Origin: Rhinopomastus cyanomelas
Lineage: Eukaryota > Chordata > Aves > Bucerotiformes > Rhinopomastidae
Reading direction: 5' to 3'
Length of the DNA: 64,000 bases
Assembly (NCBI GenBank): GCA_013400115.1
Contig: VXBP01009016.1
Coordinates: 1 to 64,000, forward strand
The notes beneath the pieces were generated by a model. It was not told the origin of the DNA. It saw nothing but the letters and a program-made list of their open reading frames with translations, and searched no databases. This document shows positions 1-13,400 of this stretch, piece after piece; the first letter of the stretch is position 1, and each line of letters begins with the position of its first letter. Position numbers and translations under genes: made by a program.

Positions 1-535
1 GAGAAACAGAGGAAGGTTCTACATAGTGTAAGTGACAAACACGTGAGCTAGCATCTTGGAAAATCAACGTTCAGTAATTGTTTTATACAAAGTCTTAGGC
101 TGTTTTAAAGATATTTTTATGAGTGCTGATATAGAAAAGCTTGTGCCAGAAGAAAAAGGCAACTGAAAGCAGCATTTCTGGAAGGGAGAAGAGCTTTTGG
201 GGTAAGAATTTCTCCCTCTTCTCTTTACAAAGCCACTGGAAACACAAAGCCTGCTTTCCACGGTAGTCTTTCAGAAGAGTAGATGAGCGAAGCATCAAGT
301 TGGAACTCAAGATCAAACACATATGAAATCAAAAGGGGCATATAATGATATTAGAAATAAAAGACACTTTCACTTTAGTTTCACATCAGCTATTATTTGT
401 CAATACACTGGTTTCACTGCAAGTTTGTCAAGAGGAATATTGTCCCAGTATTTCACTCTTATGTATAACAAAACCAAAAGTGTCACAATGCAGTAGGAGG
501 ACTATCTAACTAGTCCCATGCAGTAGACACAGTAA
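1..535. other. Intergenic, nothing recognised
   Basis: AT-rich sequence with only short, featureless ORFs. Confidence 0.5.
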
Positions 536-932
536 TCAAAGAATCACAGACCGTAGTAGGTTGGAAGGGACCTCCAAAGGTCATGAAGTCCAAACCCCGC
601 TTCAACAAACGAGGGACATCTCTAACTAGAACAGATTGCCCCAGTAAGCCTGATGCTGAATGTCTCCAGGGATGGGGCCTCCACCACCTCTCTAGGCAAA
701 TTGTTCCACAAACCCACCGCCCTCAGATTAATAAACTTTTCGTCATGTCCAGCGTCAATCTGCTCTTTCCCAGCTTTAGACCATGACCCTTGATCCTATC
801 GTTCCCTGCCCTTGTGAACAGTCTTCCCCAGCCTTCTGATAGGTCCTTTTCAGGGATCGGAAGATTGCTATAAGGGCCCCCTAGTCTTTTTCTCTTCAGG
901 CTGAAGAGCCCCAACCCTCAGCCAGTCTTCAT
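536..932 (-). repeat. CR1 LINE 3' fragment
   Basis: Read on the minus strand, this has the CR1 3' tail (ggttggaagggacct at about 562) running back through the ORF2 C-terminal region. It is diverged and frameshifted. The copy is 5'-truncated at about 932. Confidence 0.9.
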
Positions 933-2614
933 AATCAGTACCTCCCTTTCATTACGTTGTTTTCGTAAACATTTGGTATATACAGAAATAAATTGTGTTG
1001 GGTAAATCCTAAAAATGTGGTTGTTTAACTTAGTTACTAAGTTTGGGTGCTTATTAGAACACTTTCAAAGCACCTGAAAGGAGAACCCCAACTGTGTTTC
1101 TGTGAGGCAGCTACAACCTTGGTGACGCACAACCGCGCTGGCATTACAGGCACCTGCATTGAGTGGCTGTCACTGTCCCTTCTGCATCATCACCCTTTCC
1201 TTGCAGCAGAATGACTTCCAAAAACATGCATTTTGCAACAGCTGTGTTTAGCTAATCATTGCTGTCTTATCATTAGTCTGGACTGACAGAAAATCAGCTT
1301 TAGAGACCCTGTTTCTACTCTTGTTCCGACTGAAAAGCTCTGTAGCTGCAATGGAAGTCTGAGTTAGTCCTGTGTAATATTTTGCACAAATTTTGTTTAA
1401 ACAAGCTCTGAAACGAAATTACCCCAGTGGGTTGTAATCAAAACCAAATGAATTTGTGCGGCAGATAAAGAGCAAACAAACAGCAGAAACACCAAGTGTG
1501 AAGTCCTCAGTGTTTCTGCTTTAGGCTCCTGCTTTTCTGTCAGGTTCACGGCTGCTTTTGTGAAGTTCAGTTCAGGGTGTTTTGGTCACAGATTGGCAAG
1601 TGTCAGGATTCACACATTGAGCTGTGCCAAAAGACAAGGAGGAGGAGGGGAAGATGAGGAGACAGAAGTCTGCCTATTGAAAAACAAGAGCAGGGGAGAA
1701 TTTTTATTTGAATCATGCGAAAACACTGAGGTCTCGGCAGTTCAGTTAATTCATTTGCTTTAAAGGCAGTGACATTTTAGGAGACCTCGAGAAGCAAGTG
1801 AAAACAAGAGTAATGCTGTGGTCTGGAGTAGGTGGTAGCACATGAAGCAAAGGTTCTGCAGGTCACTTTGAATCAGGTGACTTTTGCAGATCAATATGGA
1901 GCACTGTTTCTTCATGTTCCGGCCAACTTTCCACTTCTTTATTCTGACAAAATCATGGGCAAAAAGCATGGTTCTCATCTTCAGAAGTGGTTAGAAGTCA
2001 ACTGCACTGTCATACACCTCATTTTTTACTGCAACTACATATGAGCAGAAAATGCTCCTGCCCTACAAATCCTACTTGTTCTGTTATCTACAGTCTTTGC
2101 TATCAAGTGCTGCTTAACAAAGTGACCCAGAGACTGAGCACAGACCCAAGAGAGTTAAATAATTGTGTATTTGGAGATAAGGCAGTTTTGGGCCATTTGG
2201 GAAGTAACAAAACAAACTCAGCTCGGTGTGAAAGAGAACATAAGCCAATACGGCACACATTTAGATGACTCAAAGTCACTAGTTTGCTGTCAAAGCAGAA
2301 CTGTAAACAAAAAGTCTAACTGGGCAAACACATTCCCAAAGAATCAGCTTGGCTGCATACGTTGCACAGTTCTGCTCTTTCACCATATTTGGGACTGAGC
2401 CCGAGTGACTGCAACAGAGACCCCAGCTGCCTCAACACTTCAGCACAAACAAACGTGCAGGAAGAAACAGTGCATTTGCTGGGGTAAGGGTGTGGTCATA
2501 ACCTCTCCATCTTTTCGGTCCTCTGCAGCTTACACAAAATCATTAAAAACCCATTTTGTGATGTTATACTACTTACCAATCCATACTCCTCCGGCTCAGG
2601 GATACATTAAATGA
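933..2614. other. Intergenic, nothing recognised
   Basis: No repeat signature or protein similarity seen. The ORFs are under 100 codons and overlap on both strands. Confidence 0.5.
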
Positions 2615-2972
2615 TTAGCTTGGAGAAGGGGAGACTGAGGGGTGACCTCATTAATGCCTATAAATATTGAAGGGTGGGTGTCAGGAGGATGGAGCCAGGC
2701 TCTTCTCACTGTCACCTAGTGATAGGATGAGGGCCAATGGTTGTAAGCTGGAACATAGGAGTTTCCATATCAGAAGGAACTTCTTCACAGTGAGGGTGAC
2801 GGAGCACTGGAACAGGCCGCCCAGGGTGGTTGTGGAGTCTCCTTCACTGGAGATGTTCAAGGCCCGCCTGGATGTGTTCCTGTGTGACTTGGTCTAGGTG
2901 ATCCTGCTGTGGTGGGGGGATTGGACTAGATGATCTTTCGAGGTCCCCTCCAATCCCTAATGATTCTATGAT
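2615..2972 (+). repeat. CR1 LINE 3' fragment
   Basis: A 5'-truncated CR1 that starts in the ORF2 C-terminal region and ends with the typical gatgatctttcgagg and aatgattctatga tail. The C-terminal frame is partly open (2,667-2,897). It lies 100 bases before a second same-strand CR1 end. Confidence 0.95.
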
Positions 2973-3074
2973 TAGTCTGCTGATGATAGAAAGACAGTAG
3001 GATAGGCTAAGATGACAGTTTGCTAGTTCAGATTTGTCAGGACTGCTCAGTAATTTGCATATCTGCAAACAGCA

Positions 3075-3237
3075 AGTGGGTGGTTGTGGAGTCTCCTTCA
3101 CTGGAGATGTTCAAGGCCTGCCCAGATGTATTCCTGTGTAACTTGGTCTAGGTGATCCTGCTGTGTCAGGGGGATTGGACTGGATGATCTTTCGAGGTCC
3201 CTTCCAATCCGTAATGATTCCATTCTATGATTCTATG
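3075..3237 (+). repeat. CR1 LINE 3' end
   Basis: A second short same-strand CR1 end beginning at ggttgtggagtctcc and ending in attctatgattctatgg. About 100 bases of non-CR1 sequence separate it from the preceding copy. Two independent insertions or a local duplication are both possible. Confidence 0.93.
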
Positions 3238-6200
3238 GCTTCATAAAAGACACATGCTACTTTTAAATTAAAAACCAAAAAGCATGAATATGCAAAACAA
3301 ACTCCTGTCTTGGAAAACCATGACACTGGATAGGACTTCAGAGGATAATTAGCTGGACACAAAGTATGCTAGTGGGACTGAAAATGACAAGTGTAATCAA
3401 CAGATACCCATGCAAGAGCATCATTAGGAAAAGATTATACCCCAGGAGTTAGCAGCGATGTCGTGCAGACAGAACACCATGTCCTGATGTGATGACCCGA
3501 TCAAGCAGTATCCTAACAACACGAATACAGTTTAGAAAGGGAGTAACTGATGAACACGAGAACTACAGGCAATAATGTTAACTCCCAGGAGTGCAACCTA
3601 TCTAGACTAAATAAAGCCAGTTCAAGGAGCATCTTAATCCATCCTGTGACTACTGGCTAGGAAATAGAAAGAGGATAGAAAATAATTTAACCTCAAAAAG
3701 TTTTAAGAGGATAGTGTGAATAGGATTCAAAAATAGACAATTTCAAGTCAGAAACAGACTATGTTGTGGTTGTTTGGTTGGGTTTGGTGGGTTGGTTCTT
3801 AAATACTCAGGATAGGCTCCTCTTGGAATAACTTACTTAACTTAAATCAACATAGATGGTTTTCTAAAAGACACACTTCTGTTTAACGCGGAATTAGCTT
3901 CTATTAACAAGTGGCACTTAGCATCCTCAAAAGTAGCAGAACAGAAAGTCTCTACAAACACAAGACATAGGAAGAGTCTTAACCTACTGGATACTGGGAA
4001 CATTGTCCCTTCTGTAAAATTATCATCACTGTCTAGCAGATGTGCCCAGGCCTCAGCACTGCCAGCTAGATTCCATTTCTACATCAGAAAAAGGAAGCAA
4101 TAAAGAGAAGATCTCTCCCCTTTCTCCACTGATTTGAAGTGCATCAAGTAATGGTTTCACTGAATATTTTCATGAGGCAGATAGCTTTGTGAACCATAGT
4201 GTAGCTGCAATGGTCAGCATTCGACTGCTTAGGTGAAGCTTGACAGAAATGTTTTAGAAGACGCATATAAAAACTCTCAGCACAGGTCTCACTGTGCCCT
4301 TCTGCCGTTGTCCAGTTGATATAAAACGGACTGCACGCTACTTCTGCACTGTTGTTGAATTGCCAAGAGTGGCTCTTGCCAAAAATACCCCCTTATTTCA
4401 GAACTTAGGGGAATTTAAAGGACAGGATTAGATTTAGATGCAGACAACAGCTCAAACTAAGCTGGAAACAATGTGGAACCAAACAAGCTGACCAGTACTT
4501 GGAGAACTCTCTCACAGGACAGTCTGTTCCCCTCTGCAAAATAGCTCTGGACAGCTCAAAACACTTCTGCATCTCTTCCCTATTTTCTCCGTAGTCAGAG
4601 AAGCCCAAAAGACAAACTGAGTGAGTCTCAAGGTTTTATGTTTATGAACTCGTTCTTTATATAGTTTGAGAGGTGGGTATTCAAGCTGAGAGATGACACC
4701 ACGTAACTACAAGGGCACTAATGCTCAAGTCAAGCCTTTTATCCACCTTACCTTGCTCTCTACTGTAGGAGAAAATGCTTTCTGCTGTTGAGAAGGGGAA
4801 AATTTATTTGTAGCAAAATATGCCCATAAATCATAGGCACAGCTGGCTTTAGTATTTAACAAACAAAGATTAAATGTGATAACAGCCTACTGAACACACA
4901 GGCTTGTAATTGCTGCAGTGCCACTTAGAAAAATTATCTTCTCCAAGCTTAACTGCAAGTATGGACAGGAAAACATAACACGACTGATCTGAACTGGTTT
5001 GTGCAGTTCTAGAATTATGTTTAGTTAATAAAGGTTAAGGAAGGCACTGAAACAATAACTGACAAAAGACCCACCGAGGGTAGAACACCTAGGAGAATAG
5101 CTGTTATGAAAACCATCCAAGAAAAAGCAGCTCGAGTTTGGCCAAAACATCATGCCACCAGGATGTCAAGGAATGGAGACTCTAAAGTGGCAAACCTGAG
5201 GCTAAAATCAAATCTGCCTTCTGAAAGTTACACGGAGGACAACCCCTGTATGTGCACGGAGTTCTCAGTCTCCTGGCAGCAATGAAGTTCTTTGATCTTC
5301 AAGATCAAATCAGACCACATTACTGAAGGGTCACTGAAGCAACTCATTAGAGTCATTGGCTGCAGTTCTTCTTGAGGAAGCTCACGTTTTGCAGGCTGGT
5401 GCTGACCATTTAAAACGAGCAAAGTGACAAAGTAGACTTTAGATAGATGGATAATATAACTTTTTTAATGTGACTGTGTTACAGAAAGGTCATTTTGTGT
5501 AGGCAGTTAATTTTCAGTAGGAAATTTCAGGGTTTCTCTGGATTTTTTGACTACTATATTTTTTCACAAAATATTAGTTTCCTTTTTCTTTTAACAAGAA
5601 ACTTTAATTCCAAGGACATTGTAGAAAAATAGTAGCTGAACACGACTCATCTCAGGACTACATCTTACCTTACATTTGAAATCAAATATGTTGATGGCTT
5701 GCAAATAACTACAGCATATAATAGTTAAGAAGTAGGTTTCACTACTAGGCACTTGGCCAATATTTGAGAAAGCGGTCATTTAGTTCCCACTAAATCACTG
5801 AGCATCTCCTGAGAATAGAGGTCTATCCGTCATGAGGTCATATGACTTCTGTGTTCCAGTTCTCAGAAAAGATTGTCCTTGCTTTTCTTTCTTATTGTCC
5901 ACCTATTAACTTTATCAGAACAAAATCCTCTCAGTTTAGTTGCTAATAATTAATCACAAATTTAAAAGAAGCATTGTGTTTCAACTACAATTTGTATTTA
6001 AGTTCCTATCTCCTTAATTCTCCAAGTCCAGACAGACAGAAAGACAGAACAAAGGACTAAAGGAAATGATCATCTACTGATTTTTATATAGTAAATAAAA
6101 CCCTTCATTTTCTTAAGAGTAGCATCCACTTTCCCAAGTCAACAACCTCACTACAATTACTATCTGCTCTTTCTTTTCTTCTAAGATTGTTTCTAAGCAA

Positions 6201-6705
6201 TTGGCTGTAAATACATGCAACTGAAGTTTTCTCTGAATCCTGGAATTGTTAGGGATTGGAAGTAATCATTTGCCTTTTCCTTCCAACAAAACAAGTTCAT
6301 TTGAGCTACCCAGTATTGCTTCCTGAAGAGAACGTACTTGGGAGTGACTCTGCTCTGCTAGACAGTGAGAAAAAGGTTTCTTAAGTGACAATTGTTTCCT
6401 GGAATGTTTGAGCTGATAAACAACTTTAATGTATATGAAACTCCTACTAAACTAAATGGTCTTTTAATCTCCAGAGGGAAAAAAAAAATTTTCTGATATA
6501 GCTTCCAATAGCTCTGTTAAAAGAAATCATCTTTTTCCTGGTTTTAATTAGGAAATACTAATTTAAGTGGAACTTACCTAAACTGAGGTCAGTCTACAGA
6601 AAGGGAGACAGACTACAGACAGTAGACTTTCTGTCTATAGTCACACCAGAGATCTAAATATTGTTAAGAAACTACATTTTGCTAGTAATCTTACTTAGGT
6701 ACATA
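3238..6705. other. Intergenic, nothing recognised
   Basis: About 3.5 kb of AT-rich sequence with no CR1 tail, no LTR ends that I could pair and no ORF above 90 codons. Confidence 0.5.
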
Positions 6706-6815
6706 AGTAAGTCTCCTTCACCGGAGACATTAAAAATCTACATGGACATGTTCCTGTGCAACATTCCCTAGTAGGAGGGGTTGGACTTTCCAACATCTAC
6801 CACTTTGTGATTCAG
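6706..6815 (+). repeat. Diverged CR1 3' fragment
   Basis: This is recognisable from agtctccttcaccggagac, then a tail with ggttggactt. The terminal ATTCTATG repeats are eroded (tttgtgattcag), so it looks like an old copy. Confidence 0.75.
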
Positions 6816-9111
6816 TATCCAAACGCACCAAGGTCTTGAATAGCTACCATACATGAACAGCACTCCAGGGCCTCAAGACGTTGAAAATTTGCAATCTCTA
6901 TCCCATCTCAGAAATCATAGTCTAGGAGATGTGTTCAGAGTACAGAAGAAAATGACATAAAAACCCCACACAAAGACACACAGAGATTAATCCTGTGTTC
7001 TTATATGACTGGGCCAAGCTAATATGTTCATTCCCTCAGAGGGAAGAGACATTTACCCACAATTACCGGACAGTACCAGATGCTGCTTAGAAAGCAGGGG
7101 TATCATACTGCAGCTATAAAGAGGGTTTTCTTAAAAAAATCAGACATTATTTGTAAACCAGTAAAGAATGATTATTCCCCTGAGGGAACTCTCCCTCCTC
7201 TAATAATTGGTAGGAATAAGTGGCACCGTAGCGTGTTGATACGCTCCTAGGCGCTTGGTCACACAGCCAGTACAAGGCTGAAGCATGTCCTGGCCCCACA
7301 TGATAAGTAACGGCTTCTCTTCTAGCATTTGCCACATTACGTCTGCTAAATATAGAGTGGGACAAGAGGACAGTTCAAAGAGAAAAGATAAGAGTTTAAA
7401 GCTGTAGCTGCTGTCTCAAAAAGCACACTTGATATACGCATTTCCCTTATCTTTCTGGGCACAGTTCCTTCTGTCCAACTTCAGACAGTCAACCGCAGCT
7501 CGAAATTATTTTGTGTCGACTTTCTTCCTTGCCTCCATCCATCTGTTTTTCTGTTCTTGATAGCAACTGAATCCCTTTCCCTCTGAGGCTGTTCCTATTT
7601 CTTTGTCTGCTAAAGGGGTAAAATTCAGGTTGTTGCTGAGGCACAGAGAAGGGCAGTGGCCAGAGAGTGAAGGTGATATAAGGATTAGGGTTTAAGCCAA
7701 ATATGGGCTTCAAGGATTTGTTAAATTTTGGAATGAGGGAGCAGTTGTTGACTGCATGCCTGAAATACAGGGCTGCACATCGCTGCACTACCAATGTCAA
7801 GTCATTATGGAACAGGTGGTAAGATCAAAAAGACCTGGCAGGATAGGTGTAGTCAGCACCTCCACAGGATTTGCAGACACTTCCCTACTTCCTCACAAGA
7901 AGCTGAAAGGAGGCCTGGCCCATTTAACCATTCAGTTAAAACGGTTGGCATTGGGGTCAAATCCAGCAAGGAGTGCCTCATCTCGCATCCCACCAGATAC
8001 ATATTCTGAGTCAGCAGACATGATCAGCCACAAGCTATCTAAACACAAATTTGAAAGACAGTTCTTATTTCACCCTAAACCTGGCCTCATAACTCTTGCT
8101 GCCTCTAAAGTTTGCAAGACCAAGACCTGTCCTGCAGAGCAGGACAGCTGCTCCCGACCTGAAAATCTAGATGAAGGTACATATAAAAAATGCAAGACAT
8201 CACAGCGCAACTTCTTTTGTTCCCAACATCTATGAAGAAGTCCACAAAAATATTTTTGTCTTAAGGTTGGTCAGAAAGAGATGTCAAGAGAACAACAATC
8301 ACCAAAAAGTATGGTCATAAGCCAGAAGTTGTGAAAAGAAAGGTTTTCATCTCTAGCTACACTTGGTTGGAGAGTCAGATCAGACTTGCTCAGTCAATCA
8401 CCTGGTACCACACTGAGGCTCAGACCCAGCGAGCCAAAGTATTCTTGCAACTCACCAAATGAAGTCAGAGCAAAATTCATCCCTAAAACACTGGGCACCA
8501 GTCACTGTTTCTTAATATCAGACAATTTCATTAAAAATTCAGTCCTAACAACTCTGAGCTTTTGAAAGTTATCCTACAACTATTGCATGAAAGGAGAAGA
8601 CGTTTATTTGCTGCTTTCCTTCATCAGTGCTCTCAGCAGATTGTTAAAACTCAGGTATGTTTATTACTTTACCTGCAGATAGATTGTCAAGCTAAGAAGC
8701 TAAAAAGTTCGTGTCTGGCAGTCAGCACAAGAAGCATCCCATGCCAGAAACAGATCCAGAATTAGCCATGTGCCCTACAAATCTCTGATGTAAGAAAGTA
8801 ATCTTTAGATAATTCAATTTAATAACAAATGAGGATGTGAGAAACTAGATTTTTAGACGTTAGTATCTGCACTTTCGATCCTGTTCCACACAAAAATCAA
8901 GGGTGTAGCCAAAAAGCAAGTGGCAAAGAACAAATCTGAGATCAAGTTTTGAAAGTAGCTTTTGATTTTAGATGGAGTGAAAATCATATTTATCTGATTT
9001 TTAAGATGAGATACATGAATCCTGCAGCAGAAGCCATGTCAGTAAGACAAAACATCCTCAGGATTCATCCCTCAGGAAATGACATTTGCATTTGGGAATG
9101 CTTTCTGTCAA
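6816..9111. other. Intergenic with one 159-codon ORF
   Basis: No repeat recognised. A + strand frame at 7,756-8,235 is open for 159 codons but shows no domain, signal peptide or low-complexity pattern I can name. Confidence 0.45.
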
Positions 9112-10330
9112 AGTCAGGAGCCAGGGAAGTACAGGCCAGTCAGTCTCACCTCTGTGCCCAGTAAGATCACGGAGCAGATCCTCCTGGAGGCACTGTTGAT
9201 ACTGGAGAATAGTGAAGAGGTGATTGGGCACAATCAGCATGGCTTCACCAAGGGCAAGTCCTGCCTGACAAACCTGGTGGCCTTCTATGAACAGGTCACT
9301 ACATTAATGGATGAGGGTCAGGCAACTGATGTCGTTTACCTGGAGCTGAGCAAAGCCTTTGACACTGTCCCGCAACACATTCTGGTCTCCAAGCTGGTGG
9401 AACATGGCTTTGATGGGTGGACCACTAGGTGGGTAAGGAACTGGCTTGATGGCCACACTCAGAGAGTGGTTGTCGATGGATCCATGTCCAAGTGGAGGCC
9501 AGTGACAAGCGGAGTCCCTCAGGGATCAGTCCTGGGAGCAGTCTTGTTCAACATCTTTGTCAGTGACATGGACAGAGGCATTGAGTGCACCCTCAGCAAG
9601 TTTGCTGACGACACCAAGCTGTGTGGTGCAGCAGACATGCTGGAGGGAAGGGATGCCATCCAGAGGGACCTGGACAGGCTGGAGAGGTGGGGACAGGCCA
9701 ACCTGATCGGGTTCAACAAGATCAAGTGTAAGGTCCTGCATCTGGGTCGAGGCAATCCTCAGCACAGATACAGGCTGGGCAGTGACTGGCTGGAGAGTAG
9801 CCCTGGGGAGAGGGACTTGGGGGTGCTTGTGGACAAGAGGCTCAACATAAGCCAGCAGTGTGCACTTGCAGTCCAGAGGGCAAACTGGATCCTGGGCTGC
9901 ATCAGAAGTGCGGTCAGCAGGTTGAGGGAGGTGATTCTCCCCTTCTACTCCGCTCTGGTGAGACCCCACCTGGACGACTGCGTCCAGTTCTGGAGCCCTT
10001 ATTACAGGAGGGACGTGGAGATGCTGCAGAGGAGGGCCACGAGGATGATCAGAGGGCTGGAGCACCTCTCCTATGACAATGGACTGAAGGAGTTGGGGCT
10101 GTTGAGTCTGGAGAAGAGGCTCCCAGGTGACCTTATTGTGGCCTTTCAGTATCTGAAGGGGGCCTACAAAAATGCTGGGGAGGGACTTTTTAGGATGTCA
10201 GGTAGTGACAGGACTAGGGGAATGGAGCAAAGCTGGAGATGGGTAGAGTGGATGTGAGGAGGAATTTCTTCACCGTGAGAGTGGTTAGAGCCTGGAATGG
10301 GTTGCCAGGAAGGTGGTGGAAGCATGTAAG
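9112..10330 (+). repeat. CR1 LINE, reverse transcriptase part with long ORF
   Basis: This is a 5'-truncated CR1 retaining most of the ORF2 reverse transcriptase. A frame is open from 9,079 to 10,257 (392 codons; only about codon 12 onward is CR1). Order of RT motifs: YRPVSLTS near residue 18, GFTKGKSCLTNL at 55-66, YLELSKAFD at 87-95, SGVPQGSVLG at 144-153, and the FADD catalytic box at 175-178 (9,601-9,612), followed by the thumb and C-terminal region. The endonuclease domain is absent. The first catalytic aspartate of the family (YLDLSKAFD) is Glu here (9,343-9,345). A frameshift near 10,240 ends the frame early, and the normal 3' tail is missing. It is a dead retroelement copy. Confidence 0.95.
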
Positions 10331-10342
10331 TGGTTCCAATAC

Positions 10343-10430
10343 AGAATCATAGAATCATTATGGCTGGAAAGGACCTCTAGGATCATCAAGTCCAGCCCTC
10401 ATCCCAGCGTCTCCCTAACCCCTTCACTCC
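10343..10430 (-). repeat. CR1 3' tail, opposite strand
   Basis: On the minus strand this is a CR1 terminus (agaatcatagaatcatt, then ggaaaggacctctagg). It abuts the broken 3' end of the preceding + strand CR1, giving a tail-to-tail arrangement. It is a different subfamily from the 9.1-kb copy. Confidence 0.85.
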
Positions 10431-13400
10431 TACAAAGCAAGCTGGAAAATGTTCCAGCTAGTTAGGCAGCTAAAATCTCATTGCAGTGAGAAGAGCTCAA
10501 AACACGTTCAATGACAAGTCTCATGAAACTCATGTCTGACAGGAAGTTGTACAGGAAACTAATTTAGAGAGATCAAAATGAGGGTGGTATGCTCCCAGGA
10601 CTGAAGGCAACTTGCAGCTGAATGGTGGTCATGTGGTAATTTGATCAGAGAGGACACAGCAGAGAAGGGAAAAAGACAGTGGACTGAAAATGTAGGAAAA
10701 AGAAAAACCAGCACGGGGACAAGAACTCCGTGTGTTCGTAAACGTGTCAGATCACAAAGCCCCCAAATGAAAAGAAAAGCAACTCCACTGTAGCATGAAG
10801 TACCCTGGTCTGGGACAGAGGCAGCAGCAGGTACTTGTCACTGAGACTGAGGGACTTGCAGTTGTTACGCACGTGTGTTCACTCACCTCGCGGACAGACT
10901 CCTGCCCCAGCAGCACACACCGAAATCGAAAGCGGAATCTGAGAGCAGAACCCAAGGAGACAGATATTAGAAGGTAACTGTACTCTGATGCTCAGTTCAT
11001 TTTGATGTGTTCAGCATCAGGTGATTAGAAAATGCTTCTATTTTTTTACATGTGGTTTGGAGACAGGGAGTGTGACTCTCTCTGCTACGTTCTCTGCCTT
11101 TCCAGCACACTGACAGAGAGGAATCTGAGAAGTCCACAGGAAACCTATGTGGGCTGCAGCCTGCAGATCCCACAGCAGCCGTACGTATCCTTTCAGCCAG
11201 CCACCTGGTGATTCGTGGTAGCATGAACTTTGATCATAAGTTGAGACAATCTAATGACATGAAGTACATGCAGGAGCACGCAAGCACTCCAAGTAAGAGC
11301 AGAGAGCACGGCACTAATCTGAGCTATAGCACTGACTTTCTCTGGGAGAACTCACAGCTTACAATGTCCTTCTTGGTGACTAAAAGATTTAAATCAGGTA
11401 TTTAATTTTCTTAAATTATTATATTAAAACCAGAAATTTATAACAAAACCAGCACATTTTTAGAAATCTTTAAATCTTTTGCAAGTTGTAATGGCCAAGT
11501 CAGAGTGTATTTGAATGATTTTTCCTTTATTCTTACTAAACATAGATGTCTTAGCTAATACCAGTACATGAACTGGAAGTAACTTGAACTTACACCCACT
11601 TGTTCTTTCAAGAGGCACAACATCCAACATGGCCTCTATGGCTCTGTACACTTGTATTAAAAGAGGCATGTCTTTAGCTTCTGAGATTCTTCCCAAAGGA
11701 ACATAACAGGAAAGAGGAGGAGAAACGGACAAAGTTAGACGCTTCCCACACAGCTATAGGATTTCTCAGGGGCTTCACACCAGCCAGGCTTATTAACCTT
11801 TGTGGTAGCTGACTGATTTCTGGAGAGCTGTGGATGCAGAGGAGGGAAATCTGACACCCTGTTTTTATCATAGGAAAAATTCTCTGACAGAAGACATTCC
11901 TATTCTTCTAAAATTAAACAATCATAAGTTGTACTGCACAAAGGATGAACTGTAATATAGCTTATATAATTCTTCAAAGACATTTTAGAAGCTTCCTGAT
12001 GCTTCCTGATGCAAAACAATGAGAGTTTTTTTGAAAAGAAGGAGAAGAAAACAAGCCCAAAGGATTGGAATTTTAATTTAAAGCAACGCAAGCCAGAGAT
12101 ATGAAAGACAAATCAAAAGTGGGCAGTACAGCTTAAATAACCCTCAAGGTCATGGACCTGTAATGAATAGAAGTCCACCATGCTCTTCTAGTCTCACACA
12201 CAGAGAATGAAACTATACTCAGCATTGATGACAGAGGACAGTCTTATTATTGAGGCTGAAAGGTATCACAGATTTCAGCAACATGTACAAATGGGAATAT
12301 CCAGGTAACAAAGCAAAAGAAGAGGCAGGCTGAAGTAACTTTCTCCCAACTCTCTGATTCCTCCCCATTTCTGCATTCCCTTCAAATATGTGATTCTTCT
12401 TATTCTTGAGGATGGGGATGCACTGTGTGGTCAAATACTTGGATCCCCTTGGTCCTATATTTTCTAATATTATTGAAGTGATCTGGCTGAAGACATAAGG
12501 ACATCAGTTTTGTGTGTATTTTGTTTTTCTTTGGCTTCTGTTACACGTGGAATAAGAAGAAGAAACGCACCCCTTCAGTTTGCCAGATCTGAAACCTCAC
12601 AGGCACCCTTGTCCACATTGTGAGCAGAAGCACCCAGCTCCCCCAGGACTGGGCAGTGTTACAAGATGAGCTGTACACCCATCGAGCAACCCCTTAGCTT
12701 AGAATCTTTGGAAAGGTTTAAATGGCCTGTACACATATTGAGCAGCTTCTAGAAAATTAGAGAAGGCTGAAAGAAGAGAGTATCTGAGATGGTAGGTTTC
12801 AAGTTATTTAAGCGCGTCTGCTTTTGCTTCGTTCTGGGGCTCTGCTTCCCAGACAATAATACTCATGCAATTTCATAACCACGTGCACTCTGACATGAAC
12901 TTAGTGACAGGCATGAACCAGAAGCCAAATGGGACAAGAGTCTGTATAACAAGTGTGCACACAAGAGGAGTGTGAGATACACCAAAGAACGTGTCCCCCC
13001 TCATCACAGTCCTTTCAAGAGAATCCATCACGCTTCCTGTGTCTTATGGCTTTTGGTGTTACAAACAAAAGTGAAGAGAGAACACGAGTTCTGCTCTTCC
13101 TTGTGCTTTTCTCCATGTGCAGCACCACCTACACACAAGGGAAGAAACACATTAGACAAATAACTCCCATGATCTGTTTGTTTACAGTCCAATAATGCCT
13201 AGGTGAGGAGCAACTACAGTCTGGCTCACTGATGGCCCATCACGGCACGCTATTGTAGAGGTAATTATCATGTGGACATCTCCAAAGGAAAATTGACTCT
13301 TCCAGTGTCCAGCCTTCTGTGTAAGCACACACACTTAGCACTCTACCTCCACGGCACCTTTATCAAACTGATGTTGCATTGGAATACAATCACATCCTCC

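Noticed and set aside
9526..10065. 179-codon minus-strand ORF
   Set aside because: It is the antisense shadow of the CR1 reverse transcriptase frame.
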